DNA of 64,000 nt from positions 13,121,501-13,185,500 of the forward strand of contig PUFA01000003.1 in assembly GCA_003508835.1 (NCBI GenBank), written 5' to 3'. The notes under the pieces are model-generated. The model made no database searches, was not told the DNA's origin, and saw nothing but the letters and a program-made list of their open reading frames with translations. A program made the position numbers and the translations under genes. Positions 23,291 to 35,190 of this stretch are shown piece after piece (the stretch's first letter is position 1; each line of letters starts with the position of its first letter). Source of the stretch: Eonycteris spelaea. Taxonomy: Eukaryota > Chordata > Mammalia > Chiroptera > Pteropodidae.

Positions 23291-26200
23291 ACTCCAGCCG
23301 AAGTGTGAGGAAGGCAAAGTTGACCATCTTTCCCCCTCTTTGTCCCTACTATAAATTTGTACTCATTTTAAAGTCTACCAGCTAACCCATCACATTAGAC
23401 CTGTCCTCTAAACTAAGGTTTGTTTGTTTTTTCAATTTTCCACAACTACTAAAAGCTTATTAAGCACACATTCACATATATCCTAACTCTTACAGAATAT
23501 ACTGTTTATTGAATTTATTTTATACTTGACTATTGCATGACATAATGTGCATTTTTTTTTATGTTTGCATGGTCCCCTTTACTCATCAAAACTTCTCTCT
23601 AGTATTTCATCTTTATGTGTCAACCAGAAAATAAATTAATTAATCCTTACAAATATAATAAATGGATAACTCAAGGGAAGCCCAGGATAACATATCAGAT
23701 ATAGTTATAGTTCAGGACATAAAGGCAAAAAGGGATACACTTTTTAGAGAGACCCGTGAGGAGGGTTCTGACCCACTGTAGAGTAAGTCCTTAGCAGCAG
23801 GAGGTGCACTGTTAAGTCTACACAGTGTAGGATTTTATTTTTTATTTCTCCAGATTTGTACATTTGTTCCTGTCCTACTAACACCTGATGACAGAAACAG
23901 TGTACCTTAGTATGACTCTATCCAAAATGACTATGATTCCCATTGCCTATGAAGAAATGTTCTTTTTGAGCCTTTATATTTTTCTCTATCTCTTCAAACT
24001 TCATTGCTATAGTATAGCTGACAATACTTAGTTACATTCATTATTCTCACTCACTTTGTGTTTTTCCACCTTGGCATTTTGCTCAAATGCCCAACCTACA
24101 CACAAAATCTTTTGTTCTCACCTTAGATCTGCCCAAAGCCATCCCTCCAGACCCACATCAAGCCCAAGGTTTTCCAGACATGTTGATTATTCTCTCTTCT
24201 GCACCCTTAGACGTAGAAGGAAAAGGCACTTAGTCCATGTGACTGATGTTACTGCATGTGTTCACACCTATATGTGTGACCGCAGAGCATTACAAGATTC
24301 CTTCTTCACCTACGTGTGTGCTGTTTGAAAGGGTAGACTTTAAGTCATAGGACCTAGAATCAGTTTTTTCTGGAACCAGTAGTCTCAGAGGCTGGAGCGG
24401 GAAGACCTCATAGAGCATTCACAGTGGTTATATGGGTCCATATAGGAATTAGTGTAGGCTACAGAAGTTTCCACATCAGGCCTTTCTAATCTACTTGATT
24501 GTCCCCAAACAAAAGTTCTCTATAGGAAGATTAAAACACATATTAGATGCTCTTCTCCACCTTCAAGTCCTGCAGAATAAAGTGAATTGCATATATTACA
24601 TACCTGTTAAGGAGGTATGTAAAATGAGAGCAGATAAGCATTTACAAAACTGTCATTCTTTGTAGTGATGTTATGAACTCGCACACTCCTAGGGAGGGGT
24701 GATCATATGTCTATGAGGCTTAAACTTTTTAAAATCATTGTCAGAGAGAGTTCTCTATTTTTCAAATCACTGCTTCCAGCTTCAGTTTAATAGTAGCTTA
24801 AGCAGTTCAGGCTGCCTGGGCCTGAGCCAATAAAACTCATTTGTAGTATTTAATGGATGGCTCTGGTGATCAAAGATGGTTGCAAAGCCACCTTTTCCCT
24901 CAGGTAACCATTCAACGACCAGAAATGTGTTCCAACTACGAGCAGCTTGTTTAAAAGACAAACTCAAGTGTGACTCAAAGCTAATATAAATCAATCACCA
25001 TTAAAACCTTTTGGAATATAGCTCTTTTCCACAGCTCTTCATGTCAAATACCAATGAGCGTGTCATATATTATTATTCCCTAGAATCTTGAAAGAATGAA
25101 GATATCACCAGCCATTTAGCTAGGCAGAGGCACAGAAATGTGACTAACATTGGGTTTTGTATATGAAAACAAAACCCAACACGATGGCTGTTTTATCTTT
25201 CAAGACATCCTTAAACATGTCCAGAATTACATCATTCAATTAATCAGATAAATAATAAATACACCATGGCTGAGGAAGGAAGAGAGAATATTAAACGATG
25301 AAACAGGTACGGAAGGATGTAATGGTAGCCTTGAACATCAGTAAGGTTAGAAAAAACAGCAAGGCAATTCTCTAAACAGGCACCTGTAGAACAACTGAGT
25401 TAATCCCAAACTAAAGACTTCATAGAAAGAGTGAGAAGCTTCTAATATGGAGGGAATTCATATAAAATAAAGTTTAATTTAGGCCTAGAAAATCACCAGT
25501 ATGGGAGTGATTCCCTGATAATGCTGTAAAAGACAGAAAATGTGTTCAAATAATTTATAGGGTCCAGTTGTACTTGATCAAATGATTAACGGTATTCCAT
25601 CTGCTTTCTAAATATTCCCACCTTCCACTAATTCTTCTGAAATTTTGCCATTTCAGTCAAGCTAAAATTTATTAGCACCCACTTACAGTGATTTACATGC
25701 AGAATGATTTGCGTGCCTCTTTCCTGGGCTATTTGCATGCTTTTATTAGGACTGTAACTGATTTGGGGGCACATTTGATTTATAAGCATTTGGCGAGTCT
25801 GCCCTTCTATTCTTTTTTCTATTTGATTTATACAAGGACAGAGTTATATTCCTGGGGCTCATTCATTCCCTAGGAAATTAATTTTTTAAAACTCAAACTT
25901 CTTATTTGGTTAAAATTTTGCAACAAATTAGATTTCCTTTCCTTTGCTAAGCTAAAACAAAAATAGTAGTTAAAATCAGGACTTCTCATTGGTAAAGTTT
26001 TGAAATAGATGAAGTCTGTATACAGTGGCCATGGGCTCGGTTCTATGCCTATGTTCTCTTCCTGTTACCCGACTCTGTCTTTATACTTTTTGTTCAAAAT
26101 ACATAGATGTCACTTTAAAAAAAAAAATTTCCCATATCCGCCCCTTCCCTAATTTTGTCTCTGTACTCCCTTTTACACCTTTAGAGAACTATTGTTCACT

Positions 26201-27464
26201 GGCTTGCCCTTAACTGTCAAGAGGAAAATGTTCTAATAAAATTATACCGCCAGAGTGAGAACGATGCCTGTTTCCATGAGGCAGCTGGGATTTGTAATGG
26301 GACAGTCAGAGAATCGATGCCTTAATTATAACTTCATAATTTATAATGAACTATTCACATACATTACCTAATTTGATCCTTAAAACATTATTCAAGATAA
26401 TTATTATACATATTTCAGTTTTACATGGGGGGGGGAATTGTGACTCAGGAAAAAGAGGTAATTTAGGGGAAGATTATGGTAGTGGGGTGTCCCAAACCCA
26501 GTCACCCATCACTGAATTCCATATGTTCCCACTCTTGCACTGGTTCCTTAGTGCTAAGGGACAATGCAGTAATAATGGGGTTTTACTCCTGTAAGAGACT
26601 GTGAGATGCATTTTCTTCTGGGCTAGACAGTTTTGTTATATATTTCAAATCAAATTATCTGGGTAGCTTCCTATTCTGCCTAAAAGTAAGTGAGGAAGAG
26701 GATGAAAAACCATATCAGGAAAAGGCTGAGTGTAACTGCAATGGGAATCTAATTTAGGAGGCTGTCTCATGAGGCCTCGTGCCCACACAAAACAGTCCAC
26801 AGCAGGTCATTCTCTTCAGCTTCTCCCACAGCCTATTTCCATTTTTAGTCTAACACATTCAGTGACCGTATCTTGTGGCACAGCCAGACGATATTACAGG
26901 AGAAACAGAAGCAGCGATAGCCCAACTATATAATTATATATTAATTTACCCCCTAGAGAGCCTAAGATTTTTCTGAGAATCCACCAAAAAGTGGTGGTGA
27001 TAAAGTCATTTTGAAAGATGGCCTCACTCTGGCATCAGAAACTGTCTATATGTGGAACATAAAATTATCAACTGAGTTGCACCAGTGGATATTATAAGAA
27101 AAATAAAATTACAGAAGGCATTTTAAATTTACAGGAATGTAATCAGATTTAGAAATTTATAATCAAGTCTGCATTACTTGGCAAGATAAATTTTATCATA
27201 CTCAGACTGTGTCCAAACATTTTCTAATTTGAGTAAGTCATCATCAGGATTGTCGTCTATTCTCTATCTGTTCTATTTTTGCTCTTTTTTGATATTAGAT
27301 ATAAGAGATGCTAAGAAAGAATAGTGGCTTCTGAAAAAAAGAGATTAAAAAAGTGAGAGAGATTATACTCTACAAAGCAGTCCCTTCCTGCTTTTATTTA
27401 CCTTAAATTGATTAATTCGTGATTGATTGCCTTCTTTGATAATACTTGCATGTGCTGACATCTA
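23291..27464. other. Unassigned non-coding DNA
   Basis: No recognised repeat beyond short homopolymers (for example poly-A near 26117 and poly-G near 26427). Open frames up to 90 codons (24056-24328) lack domains. Confidence 0.5.
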
Positions 27465-27677
27465 TATCAGAGTGGGCAAAATTTTTCTGTAAAAGGCCAG
27501 AAAGTAAACATTTTAGGCTTTGTGCACCACATATTCTATCTCGATTCTTGACTCAATTATGCTATTGTAGCACAAAATCAGCCTTGGAAAATTTATAAGT
27601 GAGTGGATATGGCTGTGTTTCTATAAAACTTTCTTTATAAAATAAGTAAGTAAGTAAGTAAGTAAGTAAGCAAATAA

Positions 27678-27708
<31 letters not shown>

Positions 27709-27760
27709 ATGCAGCCACTGCATGTGGCCCATGGGCTATAGTTTGCTAATTCCTATTTTA
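27465..27760 (+). mobile_element. hAT-type MITE with embedded tetranucleotide array
   Basis: 'gagtgggcaaaatttttctgtaaaaggccagaaagtaaacattttaggctttgtgcacca', 'gctattgtagcacaaaatcagcc', 'gtggatatggctgtgttt.ctataaaactttctttataaaa' and 'catgtggcccatgggctatagtttgctaattcct' match in order a common mammalian hAT MITE whose consensus reads '..aaagggccagatagtaaatattttaggctttg..' and '..ttggcccgcgggccgtagtttgcc..'. I cannot fix the subfamily name from memory. The two ends are partly complementary, as expected. Confidence 0.8.
27642..27710. repeat. (AAGT)n then (AAAT)n tetranucleotide array
   Basis: About seven AAGT units followed, after 'aagcaaat', by about nine AAAT units. It occupies the normally A-rich position of the surrounding hAT MITE, probably having expanded from its 'tttacaaaaa' sequence. 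Confidence 0.95.
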
Positions 27761-29273
27761 TAAAGACCACCTGATATGAAAGGTATGGTAATATATCATA
27801 GGAGAGTATAATATATGTTAGGTCATTGTTTCTTTTTCATTGTTTCTATTTCCAAAATTGTTATAATAAACTAAAGAAGTTTAATGAGTTTAGAATTTTT
27901 ATAGTATCCCTTAAATTTAGTATAAAATGCCTCATCAAAGTAATGAAAAAAATTATATATATAGTTTTACTGGGAGAATCTCACATATCTTTAATAACTT
28001 TTTATTTTTGCATCCACTGCCATTTCACTTGATAAAGGTTGGAAGTTGAACCCCATAATGCAATTCTGAAATTACTCTGCTATAACCCCAAAACAAATCT
28101 CTATATTTACAAATATTTTTTTGTACTCTACATTCCATGGACTTTACTCATGTCATGTTCCTGTCCTTTGGCAGTTCTCCTTACCTAGACTGTACCGCAT
28201 TTTCTGCTAGATGTACCTCATTTCTTAAAGGGTTGATCTAAGTTTCATATTTCCCCATAATGCACAGTTGGTTACCCCAGCTGGCCACTCCTTTCTGTAT
28301 CTTCATTATTCTGACTTCAAGGTTTTAAATCTAGCTTCATCCTCATGTTTCCATGGTCCTAAGGTGGAAACCAGTTCTCATAAGTAGCTCTTTATACAGA
28401 GATGAGGTACTTGCATTTTAACTTATGTTTTCCCTGGTAGGAAGGTAGATTCTTCAGAGTAGTTATACTACCAATTATATTACATGTAACAACGAGCATC
28501 TATGAGAAGGCTGGACAGAACATAAGACAAAATCTGGAGATCAAGATGCTTGTCATTGTTGCTACATCTCTGTTTGCAACTTTTTGTAACAGTTGACTCA
28601 CATGGAGACCCAAACTATAATTTCCATCTCATTATATAATGCTCTAATCATCTCAGTTTACCTTTCCTGTTCTTGGGAATGAGCTTAGATATATATAACT
28701 AACCTTGATATTATCTCTACCTTTTAATTAGAGAAATAAAAACTAAGAAATTTTAGATAACCTATTGCAAATAGCATAGTTGTCACTTTTATTGTAAGCT
28801 ATCTATAATATACAGTCAGTCAAATGTTGCTTCTGCTAGAGACCATGCCTCTTTGAGGATAAATATGATTATAATTACCAGAATTAAATGATCAAAGATA
28901 AAATTGTCTCCTAGAAATCACAAGCAAAAACAAACATACAGAAACACCAAACCATTTTTGCTGAACAGAGTGTAACCAGAACAGGTGCTTCCTCATGGGC
29001 ACTTTGCAAAAGAACACAGCCTATTTGAAAACACTCATTACAATCCCTTAATTTCTCTACCCTCATTCTTTAATAATTAAGGAATCAAATGCATGGTGAT
29101 GATAACAGGACCTCATGCCTTAAGTGACCATCCCCATCTGCTCCTCATTCCCCACCTGAAGCTATTGTCTTCCTTTTAGGCCATCGCCTGGGAGAGCTGG
29201 AAAGCTGAGAGCAAGCTCGTAAATACTAGGTTTTGAAATGCAGCCAGACGATTGCAAACACCATAATGGACTG
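27761..29273. other. Unassigned non-coding DNA
   Basis: I see no gene and no repeat that I can name with confidence. Confidence 0.5.
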
Positions 29274-29310
29274 TTGTTTTGTTTTGTTTTGTTGTTTTGT
29301 TTTGTTTTTT
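29274..29310. repeat. (TTTTG)n pentanucleotide repeat
   Basis: About seven TTTTG-type units with one 'ttg' interruption. The antisense frame reads it as alternating Lys/Gln/Asn/Thr. Confidence 0.93.
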
Positions 29311-29495
29311 AACTCCTGGGGCATTGGCTTCCTTTTGGAAAGACACATCTTTATGTTTGGTGCTCCTATTACATCTTTGAAATCTGCAATAGGATTTTTC
29401 CATTGAGGATGAAGATATGTCAGATTTCCTCCTATTTGCAATATCCTTCCTAAGCTCTAATGTATCTCTTACCCATTTTATCTTGTTGGTAGGAG

Positions 29496-29540
<45 letters not shown>

Positions 29541-29574
29541 CACGTGCGCACGCACACACGCACACACATATATA
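29496..29574. repeat. (TG)n-(CA/CG)n alternating purine-pyrimidine tract with dyad symmetry
   Basis: About 18 TG units run into 'tgcacgtgcgcacgcacac' and further CA-type units, then 'tatata'. The whole is nearly strictly alternating purine-pyrimidine with a palindromic centre ('gtgcgcac'). It is a textbook sequence type for Z-DNA or cruciform extrusion. Confidence 0.93.
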
Positions 29575-30277
29575 TTCCTAAATGCAGCATAATAAGATTA
29601 CCCTTTTATGTAGTTAATGGTTAAGATCAATGCATAAAGAAACAAATCACACAATATTTGTGAAAAAGAAAAAGAGGGAAAGAAATGTTTTTAGATATTT
29701 TAAAGCCCGGTAGCAAGGAAGTATTGGGGTGGGTGAGTAGAGGATATACAGAGGGGATGTCCTGACATAAAATATAAAAGGAAAAAAGAAAAGACATGTA
29801 AGAGGAAAAACACTGTGACAGAAGAAAAGCAAGTCAATGGAAGTCATCTATGTATAATTGTAGGAATAAAGCATCCTTAATTGAGTAGATAGTGCCTGTA
29901 ATTATAAATTTCTAAACAATAAGCTATGCAGTTTTGAGTAAGTATTTTAAACAGTTGTGTCATTTTATATATTCATGTATCATATAAGGATAGCAGTAAT
30001 AACTCATTGTGTGAGCTTCAAAGGTCTTGTTTCAGATGATGTTGATTATCTCCTCAAAGCCATCTCACCCATCTTCTTTCTCAAAACTTGTTTATTATTG
30101 GATGATCATGCGTTCCCTGGCACTTTCTCCTACCCTGGGATGAAAGCTGATTAATTTAAGCAAACACGGCCATACGTTCAGCTTGCCTATTTTTAGTTCA
30201 CTCAAGGGCATATGACACAACCAAACCGACCAATATTGGAGGAGATAACCGTGGGGGTGCGGGGAGAGGGGTGTTCT

Positions 30278-30350
30278 GGGTAAGCAAGTTGCCCAGGGTA
30301 ACACAGTTGTAGGTGGCCAAGCTAAGATTCAAACCCAGGAAGTCTATCTT
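30278..30350 (-). mobile_element. MIR SINE core fragment, antisense
   Basis: 'taagcaagttgcccagggtaacacagttgtaggtggccaagctaagattcaaacccagg' is a clear antisense MIR core (ttgcccaaggtcacacagct..gattcgaacccagg). Confidence 0.85.
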
Positions 30351-30427
30351 CTTTTGAGAAATAAATAAGAGAGAACAGGGTCATGTCTCTCTGACTCTAC
30401 AGCAAATATTCTTAAATCACAATATGA

Positions 30428-30560
30428 GAAAGAATACCTCTGGAGAGCTTATTAAATGCAGATTCCGAAGCTCCACTTCAATTTTATTATTAAACTCTCA
30501 GGTCAGGTTATTGTGATGCAGATGAACTTGAGATCACACCCTGAGATACACTACTTAAGA
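30428..30560 (+). mobile_element. MER5-type hAT MITE fragment
   Basis: 'tacctctggagagcttattaaatgcagattcc' and 'ggttattgtgatgcagatgaac' match MER5 blocks ('..cacctggagagcttgttaaaaatgcagattcc..', '..ggtgattctgatgca..'). Confidence 0.65.
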
Positions 30561-30852
30561 GGATTTACTAATTCTTGTTCTGTGAATGGAGCTGAGGAAT
30601 GGGCAGCTCCTTATTCCTGTTGTGTACAGGTATTTATGTAGTCTAGGGAATTGTATTACTTATTTATTCTTGAGTACCATGGAGGCAAATGTATGATTTT
30701 TAAATGGTCTATGTTTAGTGAATAATGCTAGATTTCTGTCTTTTGTTTAGACAGGATATGGACCAACTGCTTATTACTTATTGGAATGTACTTGCTGTAA
30801 TTACTAGGGTAGTCATTAAAAATGGTAAATTCATTTGTTTATTCTTCTAGAA

Positions 30853-31050
30853 CAGTGCTGTCCAGAACAACTTTGGTAAACAATGGAAATGTTCTATATC
30901 TGGGGTGTCCAACACTAGTGAAAAAAGTCACACATGGCTATTATACATATTAAAGGTGACTGGTGAAACTGAGGAACTACATTTGTAATTTTATTTATTT
31001 TTACTTATTTAGATTTAAATAGCCACCATGGTTCGTGGGTATGGTATGAA
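30853..31050 (+). mobile_element. hAT-type MITE ('cagtgctgtcca' family)
   Basis: It starts 'cagtgctgtccagaacaac' and continues 'ggaaatgttctatatctggggtgtccaacac', 'cacacatggctatta', 'gactggtgaaactgaggaact', 'ttgtaattttattta' and 'tttaaatagccaccatgg'. This is the internal order of a common mammalian MITE whose ends are complementary (cagtgctgtccaata). Subfamily not assigned. Confidence 0.75.
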
Positions 31051-31149
31051 GTTTCCTAATAGTGTGTATATACGCACATATGATTATTTTAGGAACTTGA
31101 AAGATTATTTTATAGTACCAACCAGTCTAATTTGTAAAATGGACTAAGC

Positions 31150-31560
31150 CATGAATTTCACTTCTCTTGAAAATCTAACATGTGATTCTAAGCTGTTTAT
31201 ATTCATCAGGGTGAGGTGTTGTCTTCACAGCCCTGCCATTCCCAGGATGCCCCATCTCTGTGAGCAATGTAATCTCAATGTCAGACACATTTATGGAAGC
31301 CAGGCTCGCAGAATCCTGACAAACAATAGCTCGGCATCCTGACGAGCTGCCACAGTGCTCCCAGGACAGGAACCACCTTTACAGAGAGACGGAATCATTC
31401 ATTATCCTGAAAGATTAAGAACCAAATATCTCATTAGAGAAACTGCAAGCTGAAAAGCAGATAACAGCTGGAGGAAAGGAAAAACGCCATTTGTGGATGA
31501 GAAAGTGGTGGGGATAAGAACTAATTGGTTCCATGCTGAATGGGTCTGGCTTTCTTTCCC
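31150..31560. other. Unique block, weak candidate regulatory element
   Basis: No repeat is recognised. It contains several CpGs, an E-box CAGCTG (near 31467) and short homeodomain-like cores. Frames are 60-65 codons without domains. Confidence 0.25.
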
Positions 31561-31934
31561 AATCACCCAGGGCCACATTTTTCCAGAACTGGTACACACA
31601 AGCTTCCAGATTCTTGCTGTAGTAACCTGGTCGTACTCACCATTAGAGTCTTAATAGAATTAGGAGAAATGACAGACTGCTCAATAAATCGCATGCTGGT
31701 CTCTTCCATTTGAATGAGAATTGACTGGTACAAATGATTGATTAACTTTGACAAAGCCATATGGGTTCAAATCATATTCTTTTTGTTCACACTTTCAAAC
31801 AACTCAAATTGTATCTTTAAGTTTCAGAATTGAGGATTTTTGCTTTGTTTTGTTTTGTTTTTCTCTATAAGACCATGGAGGGGTTGCAGGTGGGAGGTAG
31901 ATTTGCAGAAAATGCAAAACTTTGATTCTCCAGT

Positions 31935-32025
31935 CACACTGGGTGTGTGATGCTGGGAAAGCAGTTAACCTTTAAGCCTCTATTTTCTCATCTATAAAAC
32001 AGTGTCTTCTTTATAGGTATAACAT
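31935..32025 (+). mobile_element. MIR SINE fragment, sense
   Basis: 'gggtgtgtgatgctgggaaagcagttaacctttaagcctctattttctcatctataaaacag' is a clear MIR core. Confidence 0.85.
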
Positions 32026-33267
32026 TTCGTAGTGTTTGGCTTTTAAGAATGGAGTCATCACCATTAATACAGTTTCTACATACACTTCAAGCATTTCCAG
32101 TCTCACACATTTTCAATACAATTTGGACTGTCTGGCACATAAGTATAAGGTGTGCCATCATTTTATATTTACTTCTGCCTCTCAACTAGACTGTAAGCTC
32201 TCCAAAAGGCAGGTACGAACTGTTACTGTGTGAGACCCTTACAACATTACGTTCAATAGAACACAACTCATTGTTTGTCTTAGTCAGCAGAGCACCCCCC
32301 CGCCCCCGCTCACCTCAGTCACAGTTGTTGGAGGAAAGTTAACTGTTTGAAATTCCAAGATAAAAGAAGTCATATTTTAGGCAAATGGGCCAAATAGGAA
32401 TGTATGGACTTAGGACAAGAAAAGTATTTGTTTAGATCTAGATGGATAACTGCAGTCTAAGTTACATGAGGTTGGAGGACAGAAGAAGCAAAGTACACAT
32501 CTGATGCTGGATCGATGTCCTGTCTCACTAGGAGAGACACAGGCTCTGGCAGAGGATGGAGCCTAGAGGTAGAAAACTTCCTTGAAGATCTCAGGGGTGA
32601 GTTGCTTGGCAAAAGCAGTTTCAGAAGAACTCTGTTTTTATAAGTTCATATTATTTTCAAGGAATGAAAAAGGATCTCCTGGGTACCTACTGCCTGTCCT
32701 TTTGCTGACTTTTTTTCCTATTATAACTAACTATTATCCAAAGCCTAGTTGGCTATCCACATATGAAACACTGAACAGTGACACACAGGTGAGGTCATGT
32801 AATGTGGCTGACCATAAGCAGGGAGATAAAGTAATAAATTGGGAAGAGGAGTCCACCCGGTCATTCTCAGAATGCTGGTGAGTCCGACTGACCTGCCTCC
32901 GGTTTTCAAACAACTTATCCTATGACTTGAGTTTCTGTCTTGTCTAACACCTTGTTCTCTGGTGTGCTTGGACTTTGTCTGCTTTCCTTTTCTGTCATGA
33001 CATTTACCTCTAGAACTAGAAGAATTTTGAAAGAAGCTTGCTGTTTCTTATCAACTTTCATTCCCAAGTGCTGAAATCTGTAGAATCCTATAATTATTCC
33101 TATCTGGCTGGCAGTGTCTGAGTAAGAAGCAGTAACTTACTCTCCCAGTCATTCCCCTGCCAACCCCACACACACAGGTCAATTTTCCCCAGACAAGAAT
33201 TGAACCACATCTGTGCATTTCCTTTCTGACATTGTATTTGGGACAGAGCTTTGTATCATTGTAAGTG

Positions 33268-33465
33268 TTTAAGAACATGGATTCTAGAATCAGAAAATCC
33301 TAGGACAAAAACATGACTCCACCAATTATGAGTTGGGGCTAAAATTGTGCAAATTACTAAAGCTACTTAAACATCTGATTCTTCCAATCTCTCATGAAGA
33401 AAATAACCTATGTCACTGTGAAGCTTAACATTCCCTAATATTTAGTAACTACTCAGTTAATGTTG
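33268..33465 (+). mobile_element. MIR SINE relic, sense
   Basis: 'gaacatggattctagaatcagaaaatcctaggacaaaa', 'gactccaccaattatgagt', 'gcaaattactaaagctacttaaacatctgattcttccaatc' and 'tttagtaactactcagttaatg' follow MIR order. Confidence 0.7.
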
Positions 33466-33794
33466 CCTCTATTATTACTTAGTATTATTACTATTATTTA
33501 AATGTTTTTCCTATTATCTCCATTTTCAGAGGCCAGATAAGACTGCTGGTTCAAATTTTTCCTCCTTGCTAGTTATTTTCCACCTTTAACAACTTGCTTC
33601 ACCTCTATAAAACCAAGCTCCTTCAGGTAAGAATGCACTCTTGTTTATTTCAAATAAGTGTCACCAACTTTAAAGTAATTCATAGATGAGCACATTAAAA
33701 AATTAAAACTGTTATATATGACTTTCCCTACACCTTTTCAACACCACACCAACCCAGATCACATTTTGGACATCTCTGCTATGTGACTAACACA

Positions 33795-33866
33795 TTTTTT
33801 TTTTTTTTTTGATCTAAGGTAAGAAAATAAACAAAAATAAAAATAATAAAAAAATAAACAAAACAA
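33795..33866. repeat. Poly-T tract followed by A-rich (AAATAAAAAC) repeat
   Basis: Sixteen T, then 'gatctaaggtaag', then about 40 bp of A-rich imperfect repeats. The T then A arrangement can fold back on itself. Confidence 0.85.
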
Positions 33867-33974
33867 ACTCAATGTTTTGTTTCCTCAATAATTTTTCTGG
33901 GTAATTATCACTAGCTAAATTATGTGTACTATTCAGGGTGAGCAGTATAATAGCCACACATTTTATGAATGTTT

Positions 33975-34090
33975 TTTCCTCAGAGATCACCTAATCCACT
34001 CATGTAGGTCAGATTTTATAATTTGTTTATTTACATATTGGGAAATGGAAACAAGTTAACACACGATTTGCCAATGATAGAAAATAAAAT
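33975..34090 (-). mobile_element. Possible MIR3-type relic, antisense
   Basis: 'tcagagatcacctaatccactcatg' followed by a 'gaaatggaaacaagttaacac' block resembles the MIR3 antisense order ('..agatcatctagtccaacc..'). Weak. Confidence 0.4.
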
Positions 34091-35099
34091 GAGAATGAAG
34101 ACATGTAGAAAAGCTGAGTCTTACCCAGACTTGTTATACACTGGTCACCAGATTACTAAGAGTCTGTGTGTTAATGTTACAGTCCATGACACGCACACCA
34201 TTGCTTTGAGTAGGAGGGTGGAAAAAATCACTTGCTCATAGTAAATAAGAAACAGAAGAAGCTGAGATGATAATACTGTGGATTTCAGTAAAAATGTCAT
34301 CTTAATACAACACTGGTTTGTTACTTCTGCATTTCACATAGCAAACGGGAGCCAGATTGCCACGTTCTCCTGCTGAATTCTTTCTATCTATTCTTTGCCT
34401 CTTCTAATCGATTCTAGATTCTACTCAAGACTGAGAAGTCTTTCTTTAAAAAAAAAAAATCTTAACAACCATTAGTGTTTCACTGGGAAATAACTGGGCA
34501 AAATTTCTTTTCATTTATATTTCAGGGTAGGCTGTGTGGCTTACACATAGGCCATTTCCATTCCTCTCTCTGACATTCCTCTCAAAGAAAATTCTACATT
34601 TTCTTTGTTTTGCACTGCACCTACCCACACAGTCTCATTTCTCTTTTTTTCCCCCTGGACTAACCCTTCCTTCCCATCTTGCTGAAGTCCTCTCTCCTTA
34701 CTCCATCTCTGAGCTCCTAGAACCTTTTTTCATCTGACCTCAGAGACTAAGCTCTCATTCTTAAAAAGTCATGGACATTTTGCGATTTCCTATGTCTGTT
34801 TTTGTTGTAGTTGTTTTAGTCAATCGCATCTGGGAGCTATCTTAGAGCAAGATCATGTTGCATAAATCCTCTGGTCTTAGAACTCAATAATGCCAGGTAG
34901 GAGAAATTTTAAAGATTATTTGAATGGTTTCCCAGTATTTTAAAACTGTAGTCCTTTGGTTCAAACATAGAAGCCTACAGTTAGAACAGATCAGGGCTGG
35001 GTAAACCACCCTTAGCAACCTATTTTGTTTATCTCGTTTGCCCATTTCTCTAGAGAATTTCTCAAACTCTGAGCAGCAGAGTTTGATAGTCACTGAAGG

Positions 35100-35190
35100 G
35101 CATTCTCATTTGGTAAATGAGGAGACAGGGACCCTGAGAGAAATTTAGGTAACCTGCTGAAAGACATAGAGCTGACATCTTGTGTAGGGC
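35100..35190 (-). mobile_element. MIR SINE core fragment, antisense
   Basis: 'cattctcatttggtaaatgaggagacagggaccctgagagaaatttaggtaacctgctgaaagacatagagctgacat' is an antisense MIR core. Confidence 0.75.

Noticed and set aside
29176..29565. Antisense frame of 129 codons
   Set aside because: Its start lies in the TG/CA array and part of its body is the (TTTTG)n repeat. No domain is visible and there is no coding-like composition in between.
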